Positions 38,188 through 46,566 of a DNA stretch of 64,000 nt are shown here, one piece after another. This stretch comes from Bradyrhizobium sp. CIAT3101 (GTDB lineage: Bacteria > Pseudomonadota > Alphaproteobacteria > Rhizobiales > Xanthobacteraceae). The position numbers and the translations under genes are program-made. The DNA lies in NCBI RefSeq assembly GCF_029714945.1, contig NZ_CP121634.1, positions 8,577,001-8,641,000 of the forward strand. The letters are read 5' to 3'. The first letter of the stretch is position 1. Every line of letters begins with the position of its first letter. Under the pieces are notes generated by a model. The model did no database searches. It had not been told where the DNA came from and saw nothing but the letters and a program-made list of their open reading frames with translations.

Positions 38188-38497
38188 TGCGATCTCCTTG
38201 GGTAACACGCTCTTTGTAATCGGAAGGGCCGTACAGACCTGCAACGTGAAAAGCCAAACAGCGCAGTAATCCAGCGATCTTCAGCGCCCGATTGCAGGAT
38301 TCCAACAAGCGGCCGCACATCGCCGAGTTCACGACGATCATAGGTTGACTGCGACAAAGGCGGTGGCCCCGACGCTAGCCATCAAATCGATCTTCGCCGG
38401 ACTCGATCGACTTCTTCGTTGTTTTGGCCCAGTCGCAGCGATGTTCGATCCGATAATGCGAGTAGCCCCTACGAGGGAGGCCCGCGGGTCATCAACG
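38188..38497. other. Divergent intergenic region upstream of ald
   Basis: About 310 bp between ald (leftward) and a broken LuxR-type gene (rightward). It probably contains the ald promoter. No operator or Lrp/AsnC box could be assigned. Confidence 0.4.
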
Positions 38498-38880
38498 ATG
38501 GATCGGGTTTATCAAAAATTTGCTCAGCGATTGACCGAATGCACACCCCGAGATGCAGCTCAGCAGAGCATTGCCGATGTCACCGCTGCGCTGAAATTCT
38601 CTTGCTTCGGATATCTTGAAAGTCGCCGCACAGCGGCGCTGCCCGCAACCTGTCTGGACATATCCATCCTCGTGGACCGGCTTTTATTTGCAGCGCGGGT
38701 GCGAATCCGTTGATCCGGCGGCACGTCGGGCGATCCACCAGCCTACGCCGTTCCGAGGGGGGCGAACCGGGACATCAGCCGGCGTCAGAACGCGCATTAT
38801 CGAAGAAGCAGCCAAATTTGGGATTTCGTCGCGGATTTCCATCCGGTCTCGCCTTCTGCGCAAAATCGATCTCTCAAGAG
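38498..38880 (+). pseudogene. LuxR/TraR-type autoinducer-binding regulator, broken
   Basis: From the ATG at 38498: MDRVYQKFAQRL, then AALKFSCFGYLESRR, the start of an autoinducer-binding domain. One frame over, from about 38655, TYPSSWTGFYLQRGCESVDP (the W..YL....DP core that contacts the homoserine lactone) and EEAAKFGI follow. The intact traR at 59822 has the parallel text CFAYLAVPRR, STYPNNWVAHYVRSHYERLD and DEASEFGIRLG, so this is a relative. The C-terminal LuxR DNA-binding domain is not found. Frame change plus truncation make it dead. No synthase gene lies next to it. Confidence 0.65.
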
Positions 38881-39592
38881 CGATCGCACGATGAGGGCTG
38901 AGATAGAAATGCGGCGATACCCGACGAGCTTGTCTCTTTGGTCTAGCACCCATATCTCGATGTAGCACGCAGATCGTGAAACCATGGTTGCGCGCTTTTT
39001 CAGCAAACCTCGCACCAACCTTTCAGCTGTTCGACCGGGGATCACACCGACAGATCTTGAGGAATACACTCCATTGATCGCTAGCGGGCACGGTCGGGCT
39101 GTCGGCATCGCCACAATCGGTCTGGAGCATCGTGGTATGAGAAGCGGCAAAGCTGAGACATCGATCACTACTGCTGCCGAATGGCGCAGTAGCAGGGTCT
39201 CATTCCGGCCTTCCGTAACTTGTATTCTTATCGAGCGATCCCGTCCGCGTGTCGTAGCGTTGCGATGCATTCGAGTTGTAGGTCAGCAATTCGCGAAACT
39301 CCGAACAATCTTCTTTCTGTTCAAGACGCTTGCGCAGCGCACCCGCCCTATCGATCTTTTGAGAAGAGTATTGTCGGCCAACACTCCGCGCTGACCAAAC
39401 ATCTACCACGGCGCCCCTAAGCGCGACATTTTCCTCAAATCCTTGGACAGTGTGATCACATATGAACAGCGCCCCGAGCTCATGATGATAGCCGGCACAG
39501 TGCAGATGTTCAAAGCGTCATCCTGACACTGGGCGCTCGCTGTTACCCTTCCCCCACTAGCAAGAAAGAGGCGTTGGCCGCCGATCCCATAC
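38881..39592. other. Region between the broken LuxR gene and the carbamoyltransferase
   Basis: Open frames on both strands (minus 38797-39270, plus 38984-39394) are long for chance but show no domain I recognise. It is likely decayed coding sequence. Confidence 0.35.
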
Positions 39593-41245
39593 CTACGGCG
39601 TTTTCGTCCACAGCGTGCCGTCGCACCACACCTGCTCAACGCGGTCCCAGTGGCAGGCGGCTGCCACATTCGGGAAGAACCCGCGTCCATTGTGATTGGC
39701 ACTCGTGTTGCAAAGCAGCGGAATACCCGTCAGGCTTTCGTATTCGACGAGAAGCTCGGCGACTTTGTGCTGAGAGCCCCTGCAAATGGTTTGCAGTCGC
39801 GCAGATCCGTCCAGATGTACAACAGCGGGGATCTTGTCCCGCCATTCTGCCCGGGTCTGGTGGTCGAAGAGCATGTAAGGATCTGGCGTTCCAGGACTGA
39901 AAATATCCGGCGCACGATCCTCCAGGCATATCGGCGCCACAGGCCGGAAGTGCTCGCGAAGTTTGATGTCGTTGAGATGGTCCTTCATTCGCGCCGATGT
40001 CGCGGCTGCAAGAATGCTTCTGCTACCTAGCGCCCGAGGTCCGAGCTCCGCGCGGCCGGCAAGAAAAATCACGGGCTTATTGCTGGCGAGAATGGTCGCG
40101 AGTTCACGCATGCTACATGGCGAGGCCCCCCATCCGGGCGGCACGTCGCCTGGTTGCACAGCTGGACCACTATAGACGGACCATTCCAACGGTACAAAGC
40201 CTTCGTCCGCCGCCAATGCGGAGCAGGCGGCACCTATTGCCGAGCCACTGTCATTCGGAAAAGGGGGCACCCAGACATCATCGAACAGGCCGGCAGCACG
40301 TAGCGCACTATTCCATTTGATGTTGAGACCGCAGCCACCGGTGATACACAAATTGCGCACCGGCAAATGCGAATGCCTCTGTAAAGCACTCGCGATGCTG
40401 CTCACGAGCTGACGCTCTTGGAAACAATGAAAGGATGCAAGCACATCTTCGGGGGCTTTGGTCTTCAACCGGAGCACGCCGGCATCGAAGAACTCATGGA
40501 CAGGCTCAAGTGCGGCGTCCTCGCTGCAACGACCGACAGGCTCCATGAAAGTGGCGGAGCGCTCCTGGTAGAGCTCCTGGAACACCTTGATGATGTTTTC
40601 ATCAATTGACCCGAGCGCGATGTAGGCCATCAACTTGCCGGCAACACCGAGGTCCCAGTTGATTCGGTTCGCCTGCTTATAGGGTCCGAAGTGATAGCCA
40701 GCGGCAGCATAAGCATGCCCGATCATCGGGAAGAGGCATTCGAGGAACCTCGCTGCGCGACGTTCCACATAGTAGAGACGTGGAAATGAGGCACCGTCCC
40801 ACACCAGGCAGAACGCCGGTTCTCCCGCCTTGGCGAAAGGGCTAGTACAGTATGCGGCAGCCAGATGACCTGTAACATGCGGATAGCTACTATAACGGAA
40901 GTCCGTGTCGTTGAGCATCAGCCCAAAGCCGTCTCGCGCCGTGAGGAGGCCTTCAGGATGGCCCTCAACATACGGGGCCCCTTTTAGGGTGATCGGTGCA
41001 GCCCCACTGAGAACTTGGAACTGCGACTCAACCTCGCCCCACCACCCGTCGATGACGAACCGATCAACGTCCCGCGCATCCAGACCGTGTTCCGCCAAGG
41101 CGACAACGACTGCATCGAGATTGTCAATTTTTTGATATCTCGAATTATTGGCCCGCTTCTCTTGCTCGACACAAAAGACAAGTCGTCCATCTTCTATAAG
41201 AGCGACTGCTCCGTCGTGGGTCAGTTTGATACCGCAGATGCGCAT
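39593..41245 (-). CDS. nodU: NodU-like O-carbamoyltransferase
   Basis: 550 residues of the NodU/CmcH family. The N-terminal Kae1-like ATPase half has MRICGIKLTHDGAVALIEDG, EQEKRANNSRYQKIDNLDAV, and the metal/carbamoyl-adenylate His motif YPHVTGHLAAAYCTSPFAKA with LVWDGASFPRLYYVE. The C-terminal YrdC-like-fold half has ITGGCGLNIKWNSAL, PPFPNDSGSAIGAA, GRAELGPRALGSRSILA and LLCNTSANHNGRGFFP. NodU uses carbamoyl phosphate and ATP to place a 6-O-carbamoyl group on the non-reducing end of Nod factor. The closing NTSAN.NGRGFFP form is NodU-like rather than CmcH-like. There are no nodABC or nodSIJ neighbours here, and no nod box was seen in the 250 bp upstream. It may be a Nod-factor decoration gene away from the main cluster, or a paralogue acting on another sugar or on a small molecule. 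Confidence 0.85.
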   Translation of the reverse strand: MRICGIKLTHDGAVALIEDGRLVFCVEQEKRANNSRYQKIDNLDAVVVALAEHGLDARDVDRFVIDGWWGEVESQFQVLSGAAPITLKGAPYVEGHPEGLLTARDGFGLMLNDTDFRYSSYPHVTGHLAAAYCTSPFAKAGEPAFCLVWDGASFPRLYYVERRAARFLECLFPMIGHAYAAAGYHFGPYKQANRINWDLGVAGKLMAYIALGSIDENIIKVFQELYQERSATFMEPVGRCSEDAALEPVHEFFDAGVLRLKTKAPEDVLASFHCFQERQLVSSIASALQRHSHLPVRNLCITGGCGLNIKWNSALRAAGLFDDVWVPPFPNDSGSAIGAACSALAADEGFVPLEWSVYSGPAVQPGDVPPGWGASPCSMRELATILASNKPVIFLAGRAELGPRALGSRSILAAATSARMKDHLNDIKLREHFRPVAPICLEDRAPDIFSPGTPDPYMLFDHQTRAEWRDKIPAVVHLDGSARLQTICRGSQHKVAELLVEYESLTGIPLLCNTSANHNGRGFFPNVAAACHWDRVEQVWCDGTLWTKTP

Positions 41246-42373
41246 CCAGCCTCCGAGCCTAGTGTCGGCAATTCAATCAATTGAAGCCGCCGCAAGTGTC
41301 ACTTGTCTCACTCAGAGGGACTTCCCATTCGGTCAGCGTGCATGATCTGGGCCAATTGCCAACCAGAGGAATTGCTTGAAATTTTCTTGCCAAAGTCAGG
41401 GGTGGAAGCAGCTTGTCGGGTTCGTGACCCCGAGCGTGTTCGGTTTCGGACCGACGCTTGCCGCCGACCAGCGGCGTCAATTTGCGAGTTTCGGAAAACT
41501 GCCCGGACCTGCGCCCTGCGCATTCAGAATGACCTATTGTCGGACGTCGCGCGAACCATTGCAGCCGGAGATCCTGGCATCGCACGAAGCGATGCAGAGC
41601 CACGCGTTTCCACGGATTGGCCCGGAGGTGACGAAAGCACTTTCGATTTTGAGAGGTGGGCCGCGAACTGTTCGCTCGAGCAACAACATCAGATCCTGGC
41701 GATCGGCTCGAAAAATCGGAGACGTATTCTGCGGTAGAGCTGGTCTTTGGTCATTTTGGCCATGAGGGATTCCTTTGAGAGGCGCAGAACGATTTAATTG
41801 CATGAACTACGCCGATTTCGCCGACTGCAAAACCGCACGAATCGCCTTCCCGTTCAGGCCGAGATCATGAAGTGATGGGTCTAAAGGCAGTCGGAAGGAA
41901 ACACACAAGGATCAATACAGCGCTGCCGGCATCGTACCCGTTAGACATCGGGTGGGTCCGTGTTCGCGACACGACTGAAACGCTCGGGCATGCCCGGTTC
42001 GTCGGCCTTTAGACCAGAACCGTGCTAGGGCCGCATCAGCATGATAAGGCTAGCGCCAGGTTCGGCCGCACGATGGGCCGCCAGCGCTATTCCGTCTAGA
42101 AATGGCTACCTTTTTCATGATGGGAACGTGGCCGGCGACATTGGGAAGGCAGAGATCCACCGGCGTTCGCGTTCGTCGTCGGACAATAGAAACTGTTCGG
42201 AACAGTCCGCCAGAATGCAGTGCCGCCGCCTTCCTGGTCGACCAGTCCCCCGCCGCTGGAGGTCGAGATCGCCGGAGTCTGTAAAGTATGTCGGCGCGAC
42301 GGAGAGGGCTGTATAGATATTGGGCCTTTCTTGTCCGGCATCAGGAGAACCGCCACGATTGAGTAGAGAGAGA
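41246..42373. other. 1.1 kb without recognisable gene
   Basis: Upstream region of the carbamoyltransferase and downstream region of the glucuronyl hydrolase remnant. Frames at 41303-41803 and 42041-42405 show no domain. A minus-strand stretch starting MAKMTKDQLYRRI (near 41765) has coding character but stops soon. No nod box was found. Confidence 0.4.
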
Positions 42374-43530
42374 TCAGATCTTCTCGGCCTCGACGAGCCC
42401 ATCAAGAATGTTCAATGCCTCGAACAGATAGTATGATCCAAAGATTGTCTCCGCTTTGGTTGCTGAATCCTGGCTACGTGCATCGCGACGCTTGTTGAAA
42501 CAGGCGCCGACCAGCATCCCCGGCGGGCGGATATCGCTTGGACCTGTGGGCGTTAGGTAGCTCTCGATCAGGGCCTTCGCTGTATGTTCCCCTGCCTCAC
42601 GATACTTGGTGCGCAGCGCCGGGGTCGGCGCGAGTTGCCCGAGCTTGAGCAGCGCAGAGCACGCGATTGCGGTCGCCGCGGTGTCCGTCTCTGACTTTGG
42701 GATGGCGGGATCATCGAAGTCCCAGAATGCAACCATGCTGGCTGGCACATGCGCAAGCCACCAGTATCCGCTCCCGCAATCAACCGATCGATCCAACGTT
42801 TCTCATGGGGATGATGCGCAAGTGCGATCGCCGTATATACGAGAGCCGACGCCTGCGCTCTGCCCCATACGCTACTGTCGCTAAGCCCTTTATGCGTGAA
42901 ATGGCGGACGACCTTGCCGGTCGCCAGACTAAGTTCACTTGACTGAACGATGGAACCATCGGGGCGCATATGGATGTCGAGCACGCGCGTGGTATGGCGG
43001 GCGGCTATACCAGCGTATGAGGAATCGCTTGTCTTCGCCGCGGCCCAATAGAGAAGCGGCACCGCCTGCAATGAATCGATGCTGCTAAATGAATTGCCGA
43101 CGTCTTTTGATTCCTCGGCGTCGTCGCCCAGCGGAATGAGGCCGAGCCGGCAATCAAATTGCCTCTTGAGTGAGGTTGCGGCATCCAGCGCCAGGAGAGC
43201 TGCGTCCTTGTCTTTGCACAGCACATCGCCGAGCGCGGCCCCATAGTAGAACCCAAACCCTTTGAACGCGGTTTGCAGATGTGCCCGCGGCTTCAGCCGG
43301 CTGCTCCACAACCGAGCTGCATTGAGGTACTTAGTCTGACCAGATCGCCGTGCGAGCAGCCACAACATCCCCGGCCATGCGCCACCGGTCCAATCGCCGT
43401 CCGCGGTGGTCGTCCACTTGCCGGTCGAGCTGTCTGCCCAATGCGGAAACTCGGTTTTCAAAGCCGAAAGGGTCTGATCGATTCGCGCCTGCATTTGGTC
43501 GATCGCTTGCCCCCATCGCGACTTGCTCAT
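42374..43530 (-). pseudogene. Unsaturated glucuronyl hydrolase (GH88/GH105 type), frameshifted
   Basis: Start at the ATG at 43530 (AAGGAG upstream). The first frame runs MSKSRWGQAIDQMQARIDQT, KWTTTADGDWTGGAWPGMLW, GFGFYYGAALGDVL, NSFSSIDSLQAVPLLYWAA, RPDGSIVQSSELSLATGKVV and SVWGRAQASALVYTAIALAH, then leaves the family near 42790. The second frame (42796-42374) continues it: CGSGYWWLAHVPASMVAFWD, FDDPAIPKSETDTAATAIAC, SYYLFEALNILDG. Together they make a full alpha/alpha-barrel hydrolase of about 385 residues. The family removes unsaturated uronic acid from oligosaccharides produced by polysaccharide lyases. One indel breaks it. It is adjacent to the LacI/CoA-transferase module, so a uronate-containing substrate may have been the module's theme. 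A sequencing error is possible. Confidence 0.8.
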
Positions 43531-43863
43531 AGCCGATACTCCTTTGCCGCTTGTCCAATCCGGGGATGCCGCTGTCGGTGTGAGCCCGTTCAGTGTGCGA
43601 CCAATTTCATTTCGGTCCGCGATAACTTCGACGCGCAAGGAGTAAAACTACCCCTTGGATCCCGTTGTCCCTCATAAGTGCGAGCAGCCGCCGAAGGATT
43701 ATGGCCTCGTTTCGCGCCCCCCGAGCATAGCCCCAGGTGGTCAGTACGACCTCGCGGGCGAGCTTTGATGTTGTCCGAGCCAAGTCCGTGCTCGGAGCTT
43801 GGTTTGTACGCCGGAGTGCGAAACCGCTTGCGCTGGCATCACGACGCGCGTGTGCTGACATGA
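43531..43863. other. Spacer between glucuronyl hydrolase and CoA-transferase
   Basis: About 330 bp. An open minus-strand frame (43861-43607) starts close behind the CoA-transferase stop and could be a small gene. It has no recognisable domain. Confidence 0.3.
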
Positions 43864-45073
43864 TCAGGCGGCTTGAACGGACTTGAAGGCGCCAACGGCT
43901 CCCGTCTCAGAAAGCGCCTTCAATTGCCGATCGTCATAGCCGAGCTCTTTGAGGATCTCCTCGGTTTGCGCCCCAAGCTTCTGAGGCGGCAGTCGGACTT
44001 CCGGCAGCTTGCCATCATAGCGCACGGGATGACTGACAAGCGTGATCGACGTGCCCGTCGCCCCGCTGACGACCCGGAAGTTCTTGTTATGCAAAACCTG
44101 CGGATCGCTCACGACATCTGCATAATCATTGACTACGGCATGCCAAATTCCGCCCGCCTGGGAACAAGCAGGTGCATTCGGCAGTCCTACGCAGGGCGAC
44201 ATTGGCTGCGATCGCAGCCGAAGCCTCGTCGTGCCGGCGGTAAGCGTCTTTGTCTGGAATGCGCTGATCGGCAGGAAGATCGAGCACTTCCGACAATGCG
44301 CTGAGGGATCCAAGAGAGATTGCGATATGACCGTCGCGCGTCGGGTAGATCCCGTAAGGCGCGCCATAGTACCAACCGGAGATCGGGCCCGGCTGACGGA
44401 CATCGCCAGGCCGCCCACCATTGAGGTCGCAGGTAAAAGATTCCATTTGGAGGTCGAGCGCGGCCGACAAAAGGCTGACGTCAACCCGACACCCCTGCCC
44501 CGTTCGCGCTTTTCTCACCAGGGCGGCCAGAATACCGGCCGCAAACAGCGCGGCACCATGATGATCGACTGCCGAAACGCCGACCGCCCTTGGACCCTGC
44601 TCGCGGCTCCCAGTAATTGTGGCAAGCCCCGATAATGCCTGCACCAAAAGATCCTGACCGGGACGATTGACGTAGGGACCATCAGGACCATAGCCGGAGG
44701 CCGCGGCGTAGATAAGTCGCGGATTGATCTTCTTCGCGTCCTCGTAACCGAGCCCGAGCTTGTCGAGCACGCCGGGGCGGAAATTTTCCGTCATGACGTC
44801 CGAGGTCGCAATCAATTTCCTGGCGATCTCAATCGCTTCAGGTTTCTTCAGATCAAGCGCGAGACTACGCTTGTTGCGGTTGCCCGTAAGAAGCAGCATG
44901 GATTGCCCATCGACCCACTTGTCGGCCCCACCCCATTTCCTCTGAAAGGCGCCATCTGGCGGCTCGACGGCAATGACGTCCGCACCGAGATCGCCCAGAA
45001 ACTGCGCAGCCACCGGGCCCATCAGGAAATGATTGAAGCTAAGAACGCGAACGCCCTTCAAGAGATCAACCAT
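43864..45073 (-). pseudogene. CaiB/BaiF family CoA-transferase, frameshifted
   Basis: The first frame from the ATG at 45073 reads LLKGVRVLSFNHFLMGPVAA, QFLGDLGADVIAVEPPDGAF, NRNKRSLALDLKKPEAIEIA, TENFRPGVLDKLGLGYEDAK, NPRLIYAAASGYGPDGPYVN, RPGQDLLVQALSGLATITGS and YGAPYGIYPTRDGHIAISLG. It leaves the family near 44165. The second frame continues with GGIWHAVVNDYADVVSDPQV, LHNKNFR and ends EEILKELGYDDRQLKALSET. The full length of about 400 residues is normal for class III CoA-transferases (formyl-, succinyl- or carnitine-CoA transfer). The catalytic Asp lies in the NRPGQDLLVQALSG block and is present. One indel breaks it. The LacI operator at 45124-45139 is just upstream, and lacI is divergent. 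Confidence 0.85.
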
Positions 45074-45123
45074 GGTCCTGCTTTCGGCTTTTCTTCAGTC
45101 AGGTCCATTTCACGCGCGGATGA

Positions 45124-45139
45124 CTGAAAACGATTTCAG
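45124..45139. promoter_or_regulatory. LacI-family operator, palindrome
   Basis: CTGAAAACGATTTCAG, a 16-bp near-perfect palindrome with the central CG typical of LacI-family operators. It lies 51 bp upstream of the CoA-transferase start and about 180 bp upstream of the lacI start. Two copies with the same core lie before the enoyl-CoA hydratase gene at 51466. Confidence 0.75.
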
Positions 45140-45317
45140 GAGTATGCTCGGCGCTCAGCGGAGTCAAGAGAAATGGGCCGCGCAAACTCCCCGCCTGGCA
45201 AAATGTCAGCGTTTGAACAGGATAAGGCGGCTCGGGCGCACACGGAGCTTGAGAATGGCGCCTGTCCAATGGTTTAAGGTCAATCGGACACTTCCTCTGA
45301 CTGACTGCCCAGACCCG

Positions 45318-46409
45318 ATGGATAAAAAGCCAACAATGGAGCCGAAAGGACGCCAGCAACCGCGCGTGAAGATCGAAGATGTCGCGCGAAAGGCAAATGT
45401 ATCCCCTGCCACCGTATCGCGCGTCCTCAATCATCCCGAAATCGTGCGGCCGGAGCTCCGAGACAAGGTGATGCGGCACATCTCGGACCTGTCCTACACG
45501 CGAGACAGCGCAGCCAGGGCCTTGAAGTCGGGACGGATGCGCACCGTTGGCGTGATCGTTCCGACGCTGGCGCTCGGCATCTTTGCCGAAGGGGTTGAGG
45601 CGCTACAGAACCGCCTGAGCGAAAGCGGCTATACGCTCTTCATTGCGAATTCCCAATATGACCAGCGCCGCGAACTTCAGGAGCTGCAGAGTCTGCTCGA
45701 GCGCGGCATCGATGGAATTGTGCTGGTCGGTGGCTCCCATGGACGTGAACTGAGGACATTGATCGAACAGGCCCGCGTCCCCGTCATCACGACCTATGTT
45801 TCCAAGGCAGCCGGCGGCATCCCCGCGATCGGGATCGATAACGAAAGCGCCACGCGCGAGATGACCGAGTATCTGTTAAGGCTTGGACACGTTCGGTTCG
45901 GCGCGATCGCCAACGTTGTTGCCGCGTCCAACGACCGATCGCGGGCCCGGCTCGAGGGAATTCAGCGGGCACTTTCCGATGCAGGGCTCCCCCTTAAGCC
46001 GACCCAGATCATCAAGGCGGATTATTCGCTTGTCCAGGGTCGCAGCGCCTTTCGTCAACTCCTCACCGATCACCCTGATACGACCGCTGTGATCTGCACC
46101 ACCGACACGCTCGCAATCGGTGCAATGGCAGAGGCTCGCAAAATGGGGCAAGCGGTACCAACCGCGCTTTCCATCACAGGATTTGATGATGTGGAGCTGG
46201 CGGCGCAGATGGACCCGCCCCTCACAACTGTCAGTGTTCCCGCAGCTGAAATCGGCCGAGGAGCCGCCGATTATCTGATCAATGCCATCGCCGGAAGCCC
46301 AGTTCCCAGAAGTGTCTTGTTGCCGTATCGGCTGGTCATGCGGTCATCGACCGCGCCGCCGCGGCCTGGCGAGCGCCCCGCCCGTCGCAGACGCAGTCGG
46401 GATCATTGA
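45318..46409 (+). CDS. LacI/GalR-family transcriptional regulator
   Basis: The frame is open from 45033, but the HTH begins soon after the ATG at 45318 (MDKKPTMEPK). Met at 45336 is an alternative. The product is about 363 residues. The N-terminal LacI helix-turn-helix is VKIEDVARKANVSPATVSRV, with hinge helix DSAARALKSGRMRTVGVIVP. A periplasmic-binding-protein-like sensor follows: GYTLFIANSQYDQRRELQEL, GIDGIVLVGGSH, HPDTTAVICTTDTLAIGAMA, SITGFDDVELAAQMDPPLTT. It is divergent from the CoA-transferase with a palindromic operator between them, so autoregulation and control of that gene are likely. Matching palindromes before the enoyl-CoA hydratase suggest a wider regulon. The effector is unknown; a sugar, uronate or related acid is typical. 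Confidence 0.92.
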   Translation: MDKKPTMEPKGRQQPRVKIEDVARKANVSPATVSRVLNHPEIVRPELRDKVMRHISDLSYTRDSAARALKSGRMRTVGVIVPTLALGIFAEGVEALQNRLSESGYTLFIANSQYDQRRELQELQSLLERGIDGIVLVGGSHGRELRTLIEQARVPVITTYVSKAAGGIPAIGIDNESATREMTEYLLRLGHVRFGAIANVVAASNDRSRARLEGIQRALSDAGLPLKPTQIIKADYSLVQGRSAFRQLLTDHPDTTAVICTTDTLAIGAMAEARKMGQAVPTALSITGFDDVELAAQMDPPLTTVSVPAAEIGRGAADYLINAIAGSPVPRSVLLPYRLVMRSSTAPPRPGERPARRRRSRDH

Positions 46410-46566
46410 TCGATCGAAGTCTATGAAATCGATATCGAATAACAAGAACTCCACCTCGTCTTGAGCACCGGTCGGAACGTAAGGCTCGCTCATATCATTG
46501 ATAGCCACATAAGTCGCCGTCGCTGAGCGAGGAAGCCCGAGAGCCGATGCCAGGCGGGGATTATTC

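Noticed and set aside
41246..41530. nod box upstream of the NodU-like gene
   Set aside because: Searched for the ATC-N9-GAT repeats of the nod box on the minus strand; no convincing match.
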